Positions 49,237 to 58,588 of a stretch of 64,000 nt of DNA are shown here, in pieces (the first letter of the stretch is position 1; the number at the start of each line of letters is the position of its first letter). The stretch covers positions 1 to 64,000 of the forward strand of contig NZ_JHBW01000069.1 in assembly GCF_001273845.1 (NCBI RefSeq), read 5' to 3'. The translations under genes and the position numbers were made by a program. Below the pieces are notes generated by a model that did not search any database, was not told the DNA's origin, and saw only the letters and a program-made list of their open reading frames with translations. Source of the stretch: Leucobacter musarum subsp. musarum (GTDB taxonomy: Bacteria > Actinomycetota > Actinomycetes > Actinomycetales > Microbacteriaceae).

Positions 49237-50814
49237 TCACTGCGCCGCAGCGTCGACCCACGTGTCTTGGAACCGCACGCTGCCGTTCGGCAGCACGGTG
49301 AAGCCGTGCACATCGTCGCGGGTCGCCTTCAGGTTCGACGGGAAGAAAAGCGGAATGTAGGGCACGTCATCGGCCAGGATCTGCTGAATCTCGGCGTAGA
49401 TCTTCGTGCGGTCGGCGCCTTCGGCAGTCGTGCGGCCCTGCTGCATCAACTGCGTCACGCGATCGTTGGTGTAGTGGGTCCAGTACGACTTGCTGAACCC
49501 ATCCGGGTCGGCCTGGAATGTGATGAACCCATTCGGGTCGGGCGCATCGGACTGACCGCTGTTGAGCATGAAATCGAAGTCGTAGGCGAAGAACCGCTCA
49601 CGGAACACGGCGATGTCGAGCTGCTCGATCTCCACGGTGATGCCGATCTTCGCGAGCGACTCCTGCACGATCTGCGCGATCTGCGCGCGCTGGGAATCGC
49701 CGCTCGCCAGCGACAGCGTGATCGAGAAGCCGTCGGGGTACTTCGACTTCGCGAGCTCTTTCTTGGCGGCGTCGACATCGAACTCGAGCGGCTGCACGGT
49801 GTCGTTCGCAGAGTCGACGATGGTCGGCGGCAGCAGCGCGTTCGCGACCTCGGCCGTGCCGAAGGTGGTGGCCTGGGTGATTCCGTCGCGGTCGAGCGCC
49901 AGCGCGATCGCCCGCCGCACGTGCGTGTCGGCGAACTGCTCGCGCTGCGTGTTGAAGAACACCTGCTCGGTCGACCAGCCGGCCGTCTGCGACAGCGCCG
50001 TGCCCTCGGCCGAATCGACCTGCGCGGCATTCGCGGCCGGCACGTCGTCGATGGCGCCGAGCTGACCCGCCGTGAGCTGCTGCTGCAGCTGCGTGTCGTC
50101 GGTGACGAGCTTGTAGACGAGCTGGTCGAGGTAGGGCTTGCCCTCCTGCCAGTAGTGCTCGTTCTTCACGAACGTGAGGTCGCCATTCGGATCCCACGTA
50201 TCGACGACGAACGGGCCGGTGCCGATCGGCTTCGCGAAGAAGTCTGCCTCGCTCGCGCCGCTGAAGTTGTTCGGGAAGATGCCGTTCGAGAAGCTCGCGA
50301 GTTCGGAGAGGAACGGCGTGTACGGGGCGGTCAGGGTGATGGTGACCTCGTGGTCGCCCGTCGCCGTGATCGCATCGATCGGCGCTTCGAGCGGCAGCGG
50401 GCCGCCGACCTGCCGGTGACGCTCGAGCGAGAACACGACGTCGTCGGGGGTGACCGCATCGCCGTTCGAGAACTGCAGCCCGTCGTGCAGCGTGAAGGTG
50501 TAGGTCAGGCCGTCGCTTGAGGCGTCGAAGTCGGCTAGCCAGGGGATCAGCTTGCCGTTCTCATCGAAACTCACGAGCGGTTCGAAGATCTTGTCGATCG
50601 CGAACGCGTTGTTGGCGGTGATCTGCTGGTTGAGGTCGAGATCGGTCACAGCAGCCACGCGGCCGAACTCGAGCGTGCCGCCGCTGACGGGCTCGCCGGC
50701 GGCATCGGCGCCACCGGTCGAAGTCGAGCCGCCGGCGCACGCGCTGAGCAGCAGTGCGGCGCTGAGCGCGGCCGCGGCGAGACCGAGGCGGCGAGAAGTG
50801 CGAGTGGTGGTCAC
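49237..50814 (-). CDS. Peptide-type ABC importer substrate-binding lipoprotein (family 5)
   Basis: The product of 525 aa starts at a GTG at 50814 that overlaps the amidohydrolase stop (GTGA), with AAAGGA upstream. The signal peptide ends in LLLSAC, a lipobox. Family 5 features follow (VSGGTLEFGRV..., NEHYWQEGKPYLDQLVYKL, ALDRDGIT). Ligands of this family are di- and oligopeptides, nickel chelates or opines. The amidohydrolase upstream hints at a peptide- or amide-like ligand. Confidence 0.92.
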   Translation of the reverse strand: MTTTRTSRRLGLAAAALSAALLLSACAGGSTSTGGADAAGEPVSGGTLEFGRVAAVTDLDLNQQITANNAFAIDKIFEPLVSFDENGKLIPWLADFDASSDGLTYTFTLHDGLQFSNGDAVTPDDVVFSLERHRQVGGPLPLEAPIDAITATGDHEVTITLTAPYTPFLSELASFSNGIFPNNFSGASEADFFAKPIGTGPFVVDTWDPNGDLTFVKNEHYWQEGKPYLDQLVYKLVTDDTQLQQQLTAGQLGAIDDVPAANAAQVDSAEGTALSQTAGWSTEQVFFNTQREQFADTHVRRAIALALDRDGITQATTFGTAEVANALLPPTIVDSANDTVQPLEFDVDAAKKELAKSKYPDGFSITLSLASGDSQRAQIAQIVQESLAKIGITVEIEQLDIAVFRERFFAYDFDFMLNSGQSDAPDPNGFITFQADPDGFSKSYWTHYTNDRVTQLMQQGRTTAEGADRTKIYAEIQQILADDVPYIPLFFPSNLKATRDDVHGFTVLPNGSVRFQDTWVDAAAQ

Positions 50815-52127
50815 AGAGGGGTCCTTTCGGAGGGGCTGAGAGGTGACGAGTGTGGGGGCTGTGCGGCCGCGAGAGTTGGCGACGGTGCGGGAACAGGCGG
50901 TGCAGGATCGATCCAGCGCCCGGCGAGCAGCACCCCGACGATGGCGGTGGGGTCTGAGAGTGCGCCCCGCTCGCGCGGGTCGCGGCGCAGCACGACTGCG
51001 TCGGCGACCGCACCGTCGGCGATCACCCCCGGCGCGACGTGTGGTTGGCCGCTCGAACCAGCGTCGGGCACCTCGGGTACCTCGGGTGCCTCGGGCGCTG
51101 CTCGCGCGAGGAGTGCGGCGCCCCCGCGGGTCGCCGCGAGCAGCGCTTCGTGCGGCGCCAGGCCGGCGTCGACGAGCGCGTCGAATTCGAGTCGATTGGT
51201 GCCGTGCTGATCGACCGTGCCGTAGTCGGTGCCGAGCGCGATGGCGAATCCCGCATCTCGAGCCGCGCAAACGGCGGCGGGATGCCGGGCGATCGCTTCG
51301 TCGACGCGCGCCGCGAACTGCGCGGGCAACGTGCCGTTCGAGATCATGTCGCGCACGAGCCGGTAGATGCGCAGCGTCGGCACAAAGGTCGCCCCGACCT
51401 CGGCACCGTGTCGCGCCTGATCAGGCGTGAGGTACATGCCGTGCTCGATGCTCGCGACGCCGGCATCCAGTGCATGATCGATCGCCGGGCCACCCCAGGC
51501 GTGCACCATCACGGCGGCTCCCACCGCTGACGCCCGATCGGTCGCGATGCGGAACTCGTCCGCGGTGAAGTGCGCATCGAGCGTGGCACCCGCAGGGGCT
51601 GCGACGCCGGCCGTCGCAACGAGCTTCACCCAGCGCGCACCAGACTCGAGCACGGCATCGACCGCCGCGGCGATGCCGCCCGCCGCATCGGCACGCGCTC
51701 GGTCGATCATGGCGATGGAGTGCGCGATCCGCGGTCTCACGAGCGCGCCGTCGGAGGCGTGAGTACTGCCCGGTTCGTGAGCCTCCGGCGGTTCGACGGC
51801 GAGACCACCGGCGTCGCGCACGCTCGTGAATCCGGCGCGCAACGTACGGTCGAGCCCCGCTGCGGTGAGGCGCCGGGTGTCAACGACAGAGAGGCGCGCG
51901 CGATCGGCGGCGTCGAATGCGTGCCACGCGGCGTGGACGTGCGCGTCGACCAGCCCCGGAAGCAGCCAGGCGCCATCGAGCCGGCGATCCGCCCCCGTCA
52001 CCGGCGACCCGGTGAGCTCTCGATGGGCCGCCTCACCGAGTGAGAACCGGCCTGACTCCCATGAGACGCGCATCGGTGCGGTGAAGCCCCCGGCCTCCGT
52101 GAACACGCGCAACAGCGGGGCGGTCAT
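50811..52127 (-). CDS. Amidohydrolase-family metal-dependent hydrolase
   Basis: The product of 438 aa has metal-site motifs of the amidohydrolase superfamily: LVDAHVHAAWH, the candidate carbamylated Lys in RWVKLVA, His in MVHAWGG and IEHGMY, and Asp in GTDYGTVD. It resembles imidazolonepropionase/prolidase-like cytoplasmic hydrolases that cleave cyclic or dipeptide-like amides; the substrate is unknown. A nine-base repeat near 51069-51097 encodes APEVPEVPD in a low-complexity stretch that may be a linker or a lineage-specific insert. It is the first gene of the operon ahead of the binding protein, permease and permease-ATPase fusion. Confidence 0.85.
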   Translation of the reverse strand: MTAPLLRVFTEAGGFTAPMRVSWESGRFSLGEAAHRELTGSPVTGADRRLDGAWLLPGLVDAHVHAAWHAFDAADRARLSVVDTRRLTAAGLDRTLRAGFTSVRDAGGLAVEPPEAHEPGSTHASDGALVRPRIAHSIAMIDRARADAAGGIAAAVDAVLESGARWVKLVATAGVAAPAGATLDAHFTADEFRIATDRASAVGAAVMVHAWGGPAIDHALDAGVASIEHGMYLTPDQARHGAEVGATFVPTLRIYRLVRDMISNGTLPAQFAARVDEAIARHPAAVCAARDAGFAIALGTDYGTVDQHGTNRLEFDALVDAGLAPHEALLAATRGGAALLARAAPEAPEVPEVPDAGSSGQPHVAPGVIADGAVADAVVLRRDPRERGALSDPTAIVGVLLAGRWIDPAPPVPAPSPTLAAAQPPHSSPLSPSERTPL

Positions 52128-52194
52128 GGCGGGTTCCGATCTGTCAGTGGGCGGGCGTGCGGGGGTGGTCCACTGGGTAACGATAATCCGGGAA

Positions 52195-52200
52195 TGTCAA
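52195..52200 (-). promoter_or_regulatory. Candidate -35 of the amidohydrolase/ABC operon
   Basis: A consensus TTGACA lies on the minus strand 68 bp before the start codon. A TACCCA sequence 15 bp downstream is only a weak -10. Confidence 0.35.
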
Positions 52201-52218
52201 GTAGACCAGTTTGGATGC

Positions 52219-52254
52219 GCAGACGTAGACCATCGGTCGCAGGTACACGTCTGC
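52219..52254. repeat. Spaced inverted repeat in the divergent promoter region
   Basis: GCAGACGT (52219-52226) and ACGTCTGC (52247-52254) are perfect inverted copies separated by 20 bp. GTAGACCA also occurs twice (52201-52208 and 52225-52232). They lie between the divergent amidohydrolase and DUF2568 genes and could be regulator half-sites. Confidence 0.35.
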
Positions 52255-52272
52255 CCCACTCGCCAGCCCGGG

Positions 52273-52278
52273 TAGACT
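52273..52278 (+). promoter_or_regulatory. Candidate leaderless -10 of the DUF2568 gene
   Basis: TAGACT is followed by GGGTCG and then the GTG start at 52285, with no room for a ribosome site. Confidence 0.5.
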
Positions 52279-52284
52279 GGGTCG

Positions 52285-52653
52285 GTGACCAGTAGTACGC
52301 CTGACGCCGCCCCGCACGCCCCGAGCCCGATTCTGCTCCTCGCTCGTGGGCTCTTCCAGCTGGCGGCCGTCGTCACCGTCACCGTCTGGGGCTTCCTCGC
52401 CTGGCCGCTGCCCTTCCCCGGAATCTTCACCGGCCTCGGCCTGCTCGCGCTCTGCGTGCTGCTGTGGGCGCTCTTCCTGTCGCCGCGCCCGGTACTGCGC
52501 GTCGATCGCTTCGCCCAGGCCCTCTTCGAGCTCTGCCTCTTCGCAGCGGCGGTCGCCGCCCTGCTCGCAATCGGCGTGTTCTGGGTGTGGCCCGTCGCCC
52601 TCGGCGTCGTCGGTGCCGCAGTCGGGTTCATCACGTCGAGCCGCTCGGAATAG
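52285..52653 (+). CDS. YrdB-like (DUF2568) small membrane protein
   Basis: The product of 122 aa has four hydrophobic helices spaced over its length. The pattern WGFLAWPLPFPGIFTG...SPRPVLRVDRFAQALFELCLFAAAVAALLAIG fits the DUF2568/YrdB family. The function is unknown. It starts at a GTG, probably from a leaderless transcript, and is followed by a flavin-dependent oxidoreductase gene 28 bp later on the same strand. Confidence 0.78.
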   Translation: MTSSTPDAAPHAPSPILLLARGLFQLAAVVTVTVWGFLAWPLPFPGIFTGLGLLALCVLLWALFLSPRPVLRVDRFAQALFELCLFAAAVAALLAIGVFWVWPVALGVVGAAVGFITSSRSE

Positions 52654-52681
52654 CAACGGGCTCTGCCGCGTTCTCACCGGC

Positions 52682-53749
52682 ATGACCCCGCTTCGCGCCG
52701 TTGCCGGCGCCACCCCCGAACAGCTCATCCTCGGCCTTGACACGTTCGGCGACCTCACGCTCGACGCGTCGGGCGGCCGCTCAACGCATGCGCAGGTGCT
52801 GCGCGATGTCGTGGAGCAGGCCGTGCTGGCCGATCAGCTCGGCGTCGACGCCATCACTCTGGGCGAGCATCACCGCGACGACTTCGCGCTCACTTCCCCC
52901 GAGATCGTGCTCGCAACGATCGCGGGCCGCACCGAGCGCATGCTGCTCGGCACCGGCGTGACCGTGCTCTCGAGCGATGACCCGGTGCGCGTCTACGAGC
53001 GGTTCGCCACGCTCGACGCCGTCAGCTCCGGGCGCGCCGAGGTCGTGCTCGGCCGCGGATCGTTCATCGAGTCGTTCCCGCTCTTCGGGTATGAGTTGGG
53101 CGACTACGAAGCGCTCTTCACCGAGAAGCTCGACCTCTTCACGAAACTGCGCGCCGAGGGGCCGATCACCTGGTCGGGTCAGCATCGTGCCGCACTGGTC
53201 GATCAAGAAGTCTTCCCGAAGACCGAGCAGCCCGATGGCGTGCGCGCCTGGGTCGGCGTGGGCGGCAGCCCCGAATCGGTCGTGCGCTCGGTGCAGACCG
53301 GCATCCCGATGATGCTCGCGATCATCGGCGGCGACCCCGCCCGCTTCGCACCGTTCGCGAACCTCTACCGCCAAGCGCAGCAGGAGCTCGACCGCGACCC
53401 CATGCCGCTCGGCGTGCACTCCCCCGGGCACGTCGCCGCGACCGACGCCGAGGCGCGCGATCAGCTGTGGCCCCACTTCGAGGCGAACCGCAACCGTATC
53501 GGCGCCGAGCGCGGGTGGCCGGCGACGACGCGTGCCGAGTTCGAGCGCGAAGCCGACGGCGGGTCCTTGTACGTCGGATCACCCGAGACCGTCGCCCGCA
53601 AGATCGCCGCCACGGTGCGCACCCTGAGCGCCGACCGCTTCGACCTCAAGTACGCGAACGGCACGATGCCGCACGCCCAGCTCATGCAGAGCATCGAGCT
53701 CTACGCCGGCGAGGTGATCCCGCGCGTGCGAGCACTGCTCGCCGAGTAG
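52682..53749 (+). CDS. Luciferase-like (LLM class) flavin-dependent oxidoreductase
   Basis: The product of 355 aa has the TIM-barrel pattern of LLM enzymes: ILGLDTFGDL, ADQLGVDAITLGEHHRDDFALTSPEIVLATIAGRTERMLLGTGV, GRAEVVLGRGSF and a C-terminal GSPETVARKIA. The GEHH segment is typical of the FMN-binding bacterial luciferase-like monooxygenases. The substrate is unknown. The ATG lacks a clear ribosome site; translation may couple to the upstream DUF2568 gene, whose stop is 28 bp before. Confidence 0.9.
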   Translation: MTPLRAVAGATPEQLILGLDTFGDLTLDASGGRSTHAQVLRDVVEQAVLADQLGVDAITLGEHHRDDFALTSPEIVLATIAGRTERMLLGTGVTVLSSDDPVRVYERFATLDAVSSGRAEVVLGRGSFIESFPLFGYELGDYEALFTEKLDLFTKLRAEGPITWSGQHRAALVDQEVFPKTEQPDGVRAWVGVGGSPESVVRSVQTGIPMMLAIIGGDPARFAPFANLYRQAQQELDRDPMPLGVHSPGHVAATDAEARDQLWPHFEANRNRIGAERGWPATTRAEFEREADGGSLYVGSPETVARKIAATVRTLSADRFDLKYANGTMPHAQLMQSIELYAGEVIPRVRALLAE

Positions 53750-53787
53750 ACACCTGGCGCTCGCCCAGCGGAGCGCGCTGCCGTTGC

Positions 53788-53864
53788 CCAGCGACACCTC
53801 TTTGACCTTGAGACACCACTTTTCGGGTGAACCTGTATGTCTTTCGTCGAATAGGTGTCGCTGG
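53788..53864. repeat. 12-bp inverted repeat pair, possible mobile-element remnant
   Basis: CCAGCGACACCT (53788-53799) and AGGTGTCGCTGG (53853-53864) are perfect inverted copies around 53 bp of lower-GC DNA, in the gap between two convergent genes. The right arm could also serve as part of a terminator. No open frame lies between the arms. Confidence 0.45.
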
Positions 53865-53890
53865 ACAAATGCGTATCAGGGCGATGTACC

Positions 53891-55027
53891 TCACCCGAAG
53901 CGGCGCGCGCCCTCCTGAGCCATCACCGAGGGCGCGCCCGGGAAGTACTCGAGCACCCCGTCGGCGAGGTCGAAGCCGACCGTGAGCAGGGTGGTCCACT
54001 GCTCGTGGAGGGGCTCTGCCGCATCGGGGCGGAAGCAGACCGGTGCTTCGGCGCCGTCGGCGCCGCACATCCCCGCAGCACGGCGCTCCATCGGCTGCCC
54101 CGCCATGCGTTCGCGCTGCGCACGGACGTGCGCGAGACGCACATACGTGGTCGACTTGTCGCGCGTCGCCTCCCCCGGCAGCTGCGACTCCGCGATGAAG
54201 TTGTTCGTGTGCACGAGCCACCCGTCGGCGTCGGGTCGCACCGCGGCGACGCGCTCCGGTGAGATCTCGAAGCACGCGGCGCGGTGCTCGGCGTCGGCAG
54301 CCGCAACGACGGTGAGCACCGTCGAAGCGCTCGCGGGCGCCGACGCGATGATCGCCTCGGCCTCGTCGACCGTGGTCGCCTCGTCGAGCACCCGCCGCGC
54401 GATCGCGTGCACGGGCACCCCGTTCACCCCGCGGTCGCTGGCGTGATGCAGGATGTTGAAGTGCACCCCGATGCCGGCGTCGTTGACCCCGATCTTGCCG
54501 AGCACGCCGAGCTCCGTGAACATCGTCACGCGGCCAACACGGCGCTGCGCCTCAGCAACGTCGCCGCCGCGCAGCGGCGCATCCGGCACATCCGGCACAT
54601 CCGGCGCATACGACATGATGAGCCCGACCCGGCAGAGGTGCGCGTGCCAGTCCCAGGTCTGGATCGTCTCGGGCAGCCCGGCCCCGCCCGGCGCGAACAC
54701 CGCGGTCGAGCATTCCCCCTCGGTGTCGGGTGCCACGACGGCGAGCACCTCGGTGCGGGCGTTGAGTGCGGCCAGCTGCCACAGCGGTACCGTCGCAGCC
54801 TCGGCGGTCGCCGAGAGTTCGGCCGCGAGGTTGGGCGCCCAGGCTTCAAGCGCCGCGAAGCAGCTCAGCGCGATCTCGCGCACGCGATCCTGGTCGACCC
54901 CGCGAATCTCGAAGAACCCGAGGTACCCGGCGACGCACTCGCGGATCTCGACCGCGAAGCGCGACCCGATCTCGGCGCCGCGCTCCGCGGGCCCGGGGCC
55001 GGAAACGGTGGTGGTGATGATGTCCAA
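53891..55027 (-). CDS. C45-family autoproteolytic Ntn-hydrolase / acyltransferase
   Basis: The product of 378 aa resembles the C45 peptidase family (acyl-CoA:6-aminopenicillanic acid acyltransferase-like). These are made as inactive precursors that cleave themselves before a Cys, which becomes the N-terminal nucleophile. Here the likely nucleophile is Cys106 in TEGECSTAVFAPGG, followed by the conserved TWDWH (about 124-128), and later GKIGVNDAGIGVHFNIL and VHTNNF. It probably hydrolyses or transfers acyl groups on amide bonds. A short repeat (DVPDVPDAP) interrupts the chain near residue 143. It is the last gene of the importer-peptidase operon, 12 bp after the P1 peptidase gene. A homologue lies at 63405-64000. 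Confidence 0.87.
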   Translation of the reverse strand: MDIITTTVSGPGPAERGAEIGSRFAVEIRECVAGYLGFFEIRGVDQDRVREIALSCFAALEAWAPNLAAELSATAEAATVPLWQLAALNARTEVLAVVAPDTEGECSTAVFAPGGAGLPETIQTWDWHAHLCRVGLIMSYAPDVPDVPDAPLRGGDVAEAQRRVGRVTMFTELGVLGKIGVNDAGIGVHFNILHHASDRGVNGVPVHAIARRVLDEATTVDEAEAIIASAPASASTVLTVVAAADAEHRAACFEISPERVAAVRPDADGWLVHTNNFIAESQLPGEATRDKSTTYVRLAHVRAQRERMAGQPMERRAAGMCGADGAEAPVCFRPDAAEPLHEQWTTLLTVGFDLADGVLEYFPGAPSVMAQEGARRFG

Positions 55028-55039
55028 CGCGTATGTTCC

Positions 55040-56127
55040 TTACTTCGCCGCTTCGAGCAGCGCGTCCCACATGACTTCCGAGGCGATCGCTCCGAGCGCG
55101 GTCGCGTTGACCGACAGCCGCCCGCGCGACGTTGCCGGCGAGACGGGCAGGTCGATCTCATCGGTGGTCACGGCGAACAGGGTGTCGCCGTCCATATCAG
55201 TGTGGAACGGCTGGATGCCGCGGTGCATGGAGCTGTGCACCTGCTTCGCGAACTGGTTCAGCTCGACCGTGTTCATCTTCACGTTCGTGACGAGCGCGCT
55301 GATCGTGGTGTTGCCCGCCTGCGTCTCGGCGGCGCGCTGCTCGGCGAACGCCTCGGCGTAGTCGTATACGGGGTGGCGTCGCTCGCCGGTGGCGGCGTCG
55401 TAGTTGCCGCGCACCACTTCGCCCGCACGGTTCATGATCACGCCGACCGGGTTGGGCACGACCACGGCGAGGATGCGCACGTCGCCGATCTGCCGGAACG
55501 CCGCCCCCTGACCGGTGAGCTCGGTGCGCTCCCAATCGACCTTGCCGGCCGAAGCACTCATGCCTGCGCCGGCTCGCCCCTGGGCGAACTCGCCCTCGAC
55601 AGCCCAGTCGAGCGCCGCACGACCGAGTTCGCGGTCGGGGTAGACGGAGGTCGAACGCGCCGAGAAGTCGTAGATGATCGCGGACGAGACGAGCTGCAGT
55701 TCGGCGAACCCGGTGCGGTTGTCGAAGCGCTCGAGCAGCGCGTCGCCGACGCCGGCTCCCGCTTCGAGCCCGTAGACGGAACCGCCCGCGAGGCATATGG
55801 CGTGGTTGAAGTCGTATCCGCCGGCGAGGCCGACCGCTCCGCCGCGCGCGTCGACGGCGGTGCGCGCGCCAGCAGGGAGGTGGATCACCGTCGCGCCCGT
55901 GGGGCCCTCCTCGTAGTGCGCGGATCCGACGCGCACGCCCGGAAAGTCGAACTGCAGCCGCTCACGACCTTCGCTGCGCACTGGCTGCAGCGTGAAGTCG
56001 GCATTGCCCGGCCCCCCGAAGACGGGGGCACCGGCGAGCCGGGGCTCGGGGGTGATCGCGAGGCCGGGGTCGATGTCGGCGAGGGCGTGGGTCGGCACGG
56101 GGCGGGTGCCGTGCTCAGGCGAAGTGG

Positions 56128-56131
<4 letters not shown>
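55040..56131 (-). CDS. P1-family (DmpA-type) self-processing aminopeptidase
   Basis: The product of 363 aa belongs to the P1 peptidase family (DmpA, BapA). Members cut themselves into two chains and release N-terminal D-amino acids, beta-amino acids or amides from small peptides. The predicted autocleavage site is in AGNTTISALVTN, with Thr275 (or Thr276) as nucleophile. The Gly-rich LAGGYDFNHAICLAGGSVYGLEAGAG region and MSASAGKV fit the family. The GTG start overlaps the stop of the DppF-type ATPase (GTGA), tying it to the importer. It would act in the cytosol on the imported peptide. Confidence 0.9.
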
Positions 56132-56897
<766 letters not shown>

Positions 56898-56901
<4 letters not shown>

Positions 56902-57719
56902 CGGGTCTCCTCCGTTGCGGTGCGCTGCGGCCGCTCTCGACCGGGGATCGCGGCGACGAGCACTTTCGTGTACTCCGCTTCAGGGGCGTCGAGCACCCGC
57001 GTGGTCGGGCCGGCCTCGACGATGGCGCCGCGGTGCATCACGACGACGCGATCGCACCAGCGGCGCACGGCTCCGAGGTCGTGACTGATCCAGATCAGGC
57101 TCGCACCGCTGCGTCGCACGAAACTGACGATGAGGTCGAGAATCTCGTCGCGCACCTGCGCATCGAGCGAGGCGGTGGGCTCATCGGCGATCAAGATCCG
57201 CGGTTCGCGCGCCATGGTCAGCGCGATGGCAATGCGCTGCGCCATGCCGCCCGACACCTCGTGCGGGAAGAGCCGCAGCACGCGTTCGGGTTCGAGGATC
57301 TTGACGCTCTCGAGCAGCGCGATGAGCGACGCGGCATCGGTCGGGCGACCGAGCGGACGGAGCGCGAGTTCGAGCTGGCGCTGCACCCGCATGGTGGGGT
57401 TGAGCGAGGCGATGGGATCCTGCGGAATGAATCCCAGCGACTCGCGTCGCACCGTGCGGATCGCATCGGGTCCGAGCGCCGCGAGATCTTGGCCGAGCAC
57501 GCTGACCGTGCCCGCGGTGATGTGGCAGGCACGCGGCAACAGGCGCCCGATGGCCTGCGACACGGTCGATTTGCCCGATCCCGATTCCCCGACGATCGCC
57601 ACGAGCTCTCCGGGCGCGATGTCGAGTGAAACGTCGTCGAGTGCGCGCGTGATCCCGAGGCGGGTGCGGTACTCGGCGCTCAGGCCGCTGATCGAGACGG
57701 CGGGATGGTGCGCAGTCAT
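56898..57719 (-). CDS. Peptide-type ABC importer ATPase, DppD type
   Basis: The product of 273 aa has Walker A GESGSGKS, the Q-loop region GFIPQDPIASLNPTM, a signature in which the usual LSGG reads VSGGMAQRIAIALTM, and Walker B ILIADEPTASLD. The ATG at 57719 overlaps the permease stop (ATGA). It pairs with the DppF-type ATPase. Confidence 0.93.
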
Positions 57720-58588
57720 ACGAGGCTCCTCGTCTCGCGGGGATCGAGTCGATCCCGCAGGGTGTCGCCGATGAGATTGATCGCGAGGATCGCGACAACC
57801 AGCACCGACGCGGGGGCGAAGAGCAACCAAGGCGCCTGCACCATGTAGCTCGCACCCTCCTGAATCAGCAGGCCGAGCGACGACTGCGGCAGCTGCACGC
57901 CGTACCCGAGGAAGCTCAGGCCGCCCTCGACGAGGATGCCGACGGAGAGCGCGTATGTACCCTGCACCGCGATGGTGCCGCTGATGTTGGGGAGCAGGTG
58001 CCGCACCAGGATCACCGGCGCAGATACCCCGCTGATTTTCGCGGTCGTGACGAAGTCGCGCTTCGCCACGGCCATCGATGCGGCACTGACCATGCGCGTC
58101 ATGAGCGGCACGGTGACGAGCACGATGCTCGCGAGCGCGGCGAGCTGCCCGGGGCCGACGACGGCGGCGATGAGGATCGCCAGCACGATCGACGGGAACG
58201 AGTAGAGCACGTCGACGAATCGCATGACGCCCTCGCGAGTCCAGCCGCCGAGGTAGCCGGCGACCATGCCAAGCAGCACGCTGATCACAGCGGTGCAGAG
58301 CACGGCGATCGCCGACAGCACGAGGGTCGTACCGATGCCTTCGAGCAGGCGGGCGAGCACGGAGCGGCCCAACGCGTCGGTGCCGAGCAGGTACGCGGTC
58401 GACGGCGGGCTGAGGCGCGGGCCCACGATCTTCGCGGGCTCACCCGCGAACGGCACCACGGCCGCGACGATGGCGACACCGACGATGACGGCGAGTGCGG
58501 TGACCGCGGTGACGAAGAGCGCGTCGCGCGGAGGCCGCGGGGCCGTCGGCCGCTTGCGCCGCACGAGCGGCAGCGAATAGGTCGTCAT
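57716..58588 (-). CDS. Peptide-type ABC importer permease, DppC type
   Basis: The product of 290 aa has a short cytoplasmic N-terminus, a first helix near residues 24-48, the LGTDALGRSVLARLLEG motif and the EAA-like loop around KRDFVTTAKISGVSAPVILVRHLLPN. It is coupled to the DppB gene (ATGA) and to the DppD gene (ATGA). Confidence 0.93.
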   Translation of the reverse strand: MTTYSLPLVRRKRPTAPRPPRDALFVTAVTALAVIVGVAIVAAVVPFAGEPAKIVGPRLSPPSTAYLLGTDALGRSVLARLLEGIGTTLVLSAIAVLCTAVISVLLGMVAGYLGGWTREGVMRFVDVLYSFPSIVLAILIAAVVGPGQLAALASIVLVTVPLMTRMVSAASMAVAKRDFVTTAKISGVSAPVILVRHLLPNISGTIAVQGTYALSVGILVEGGLSFLGYGVQLPQSSLGLLIQEGASYMVQAPWLLFAPASVLVVAILAINLIGDTLRDRLDPRETRSLV

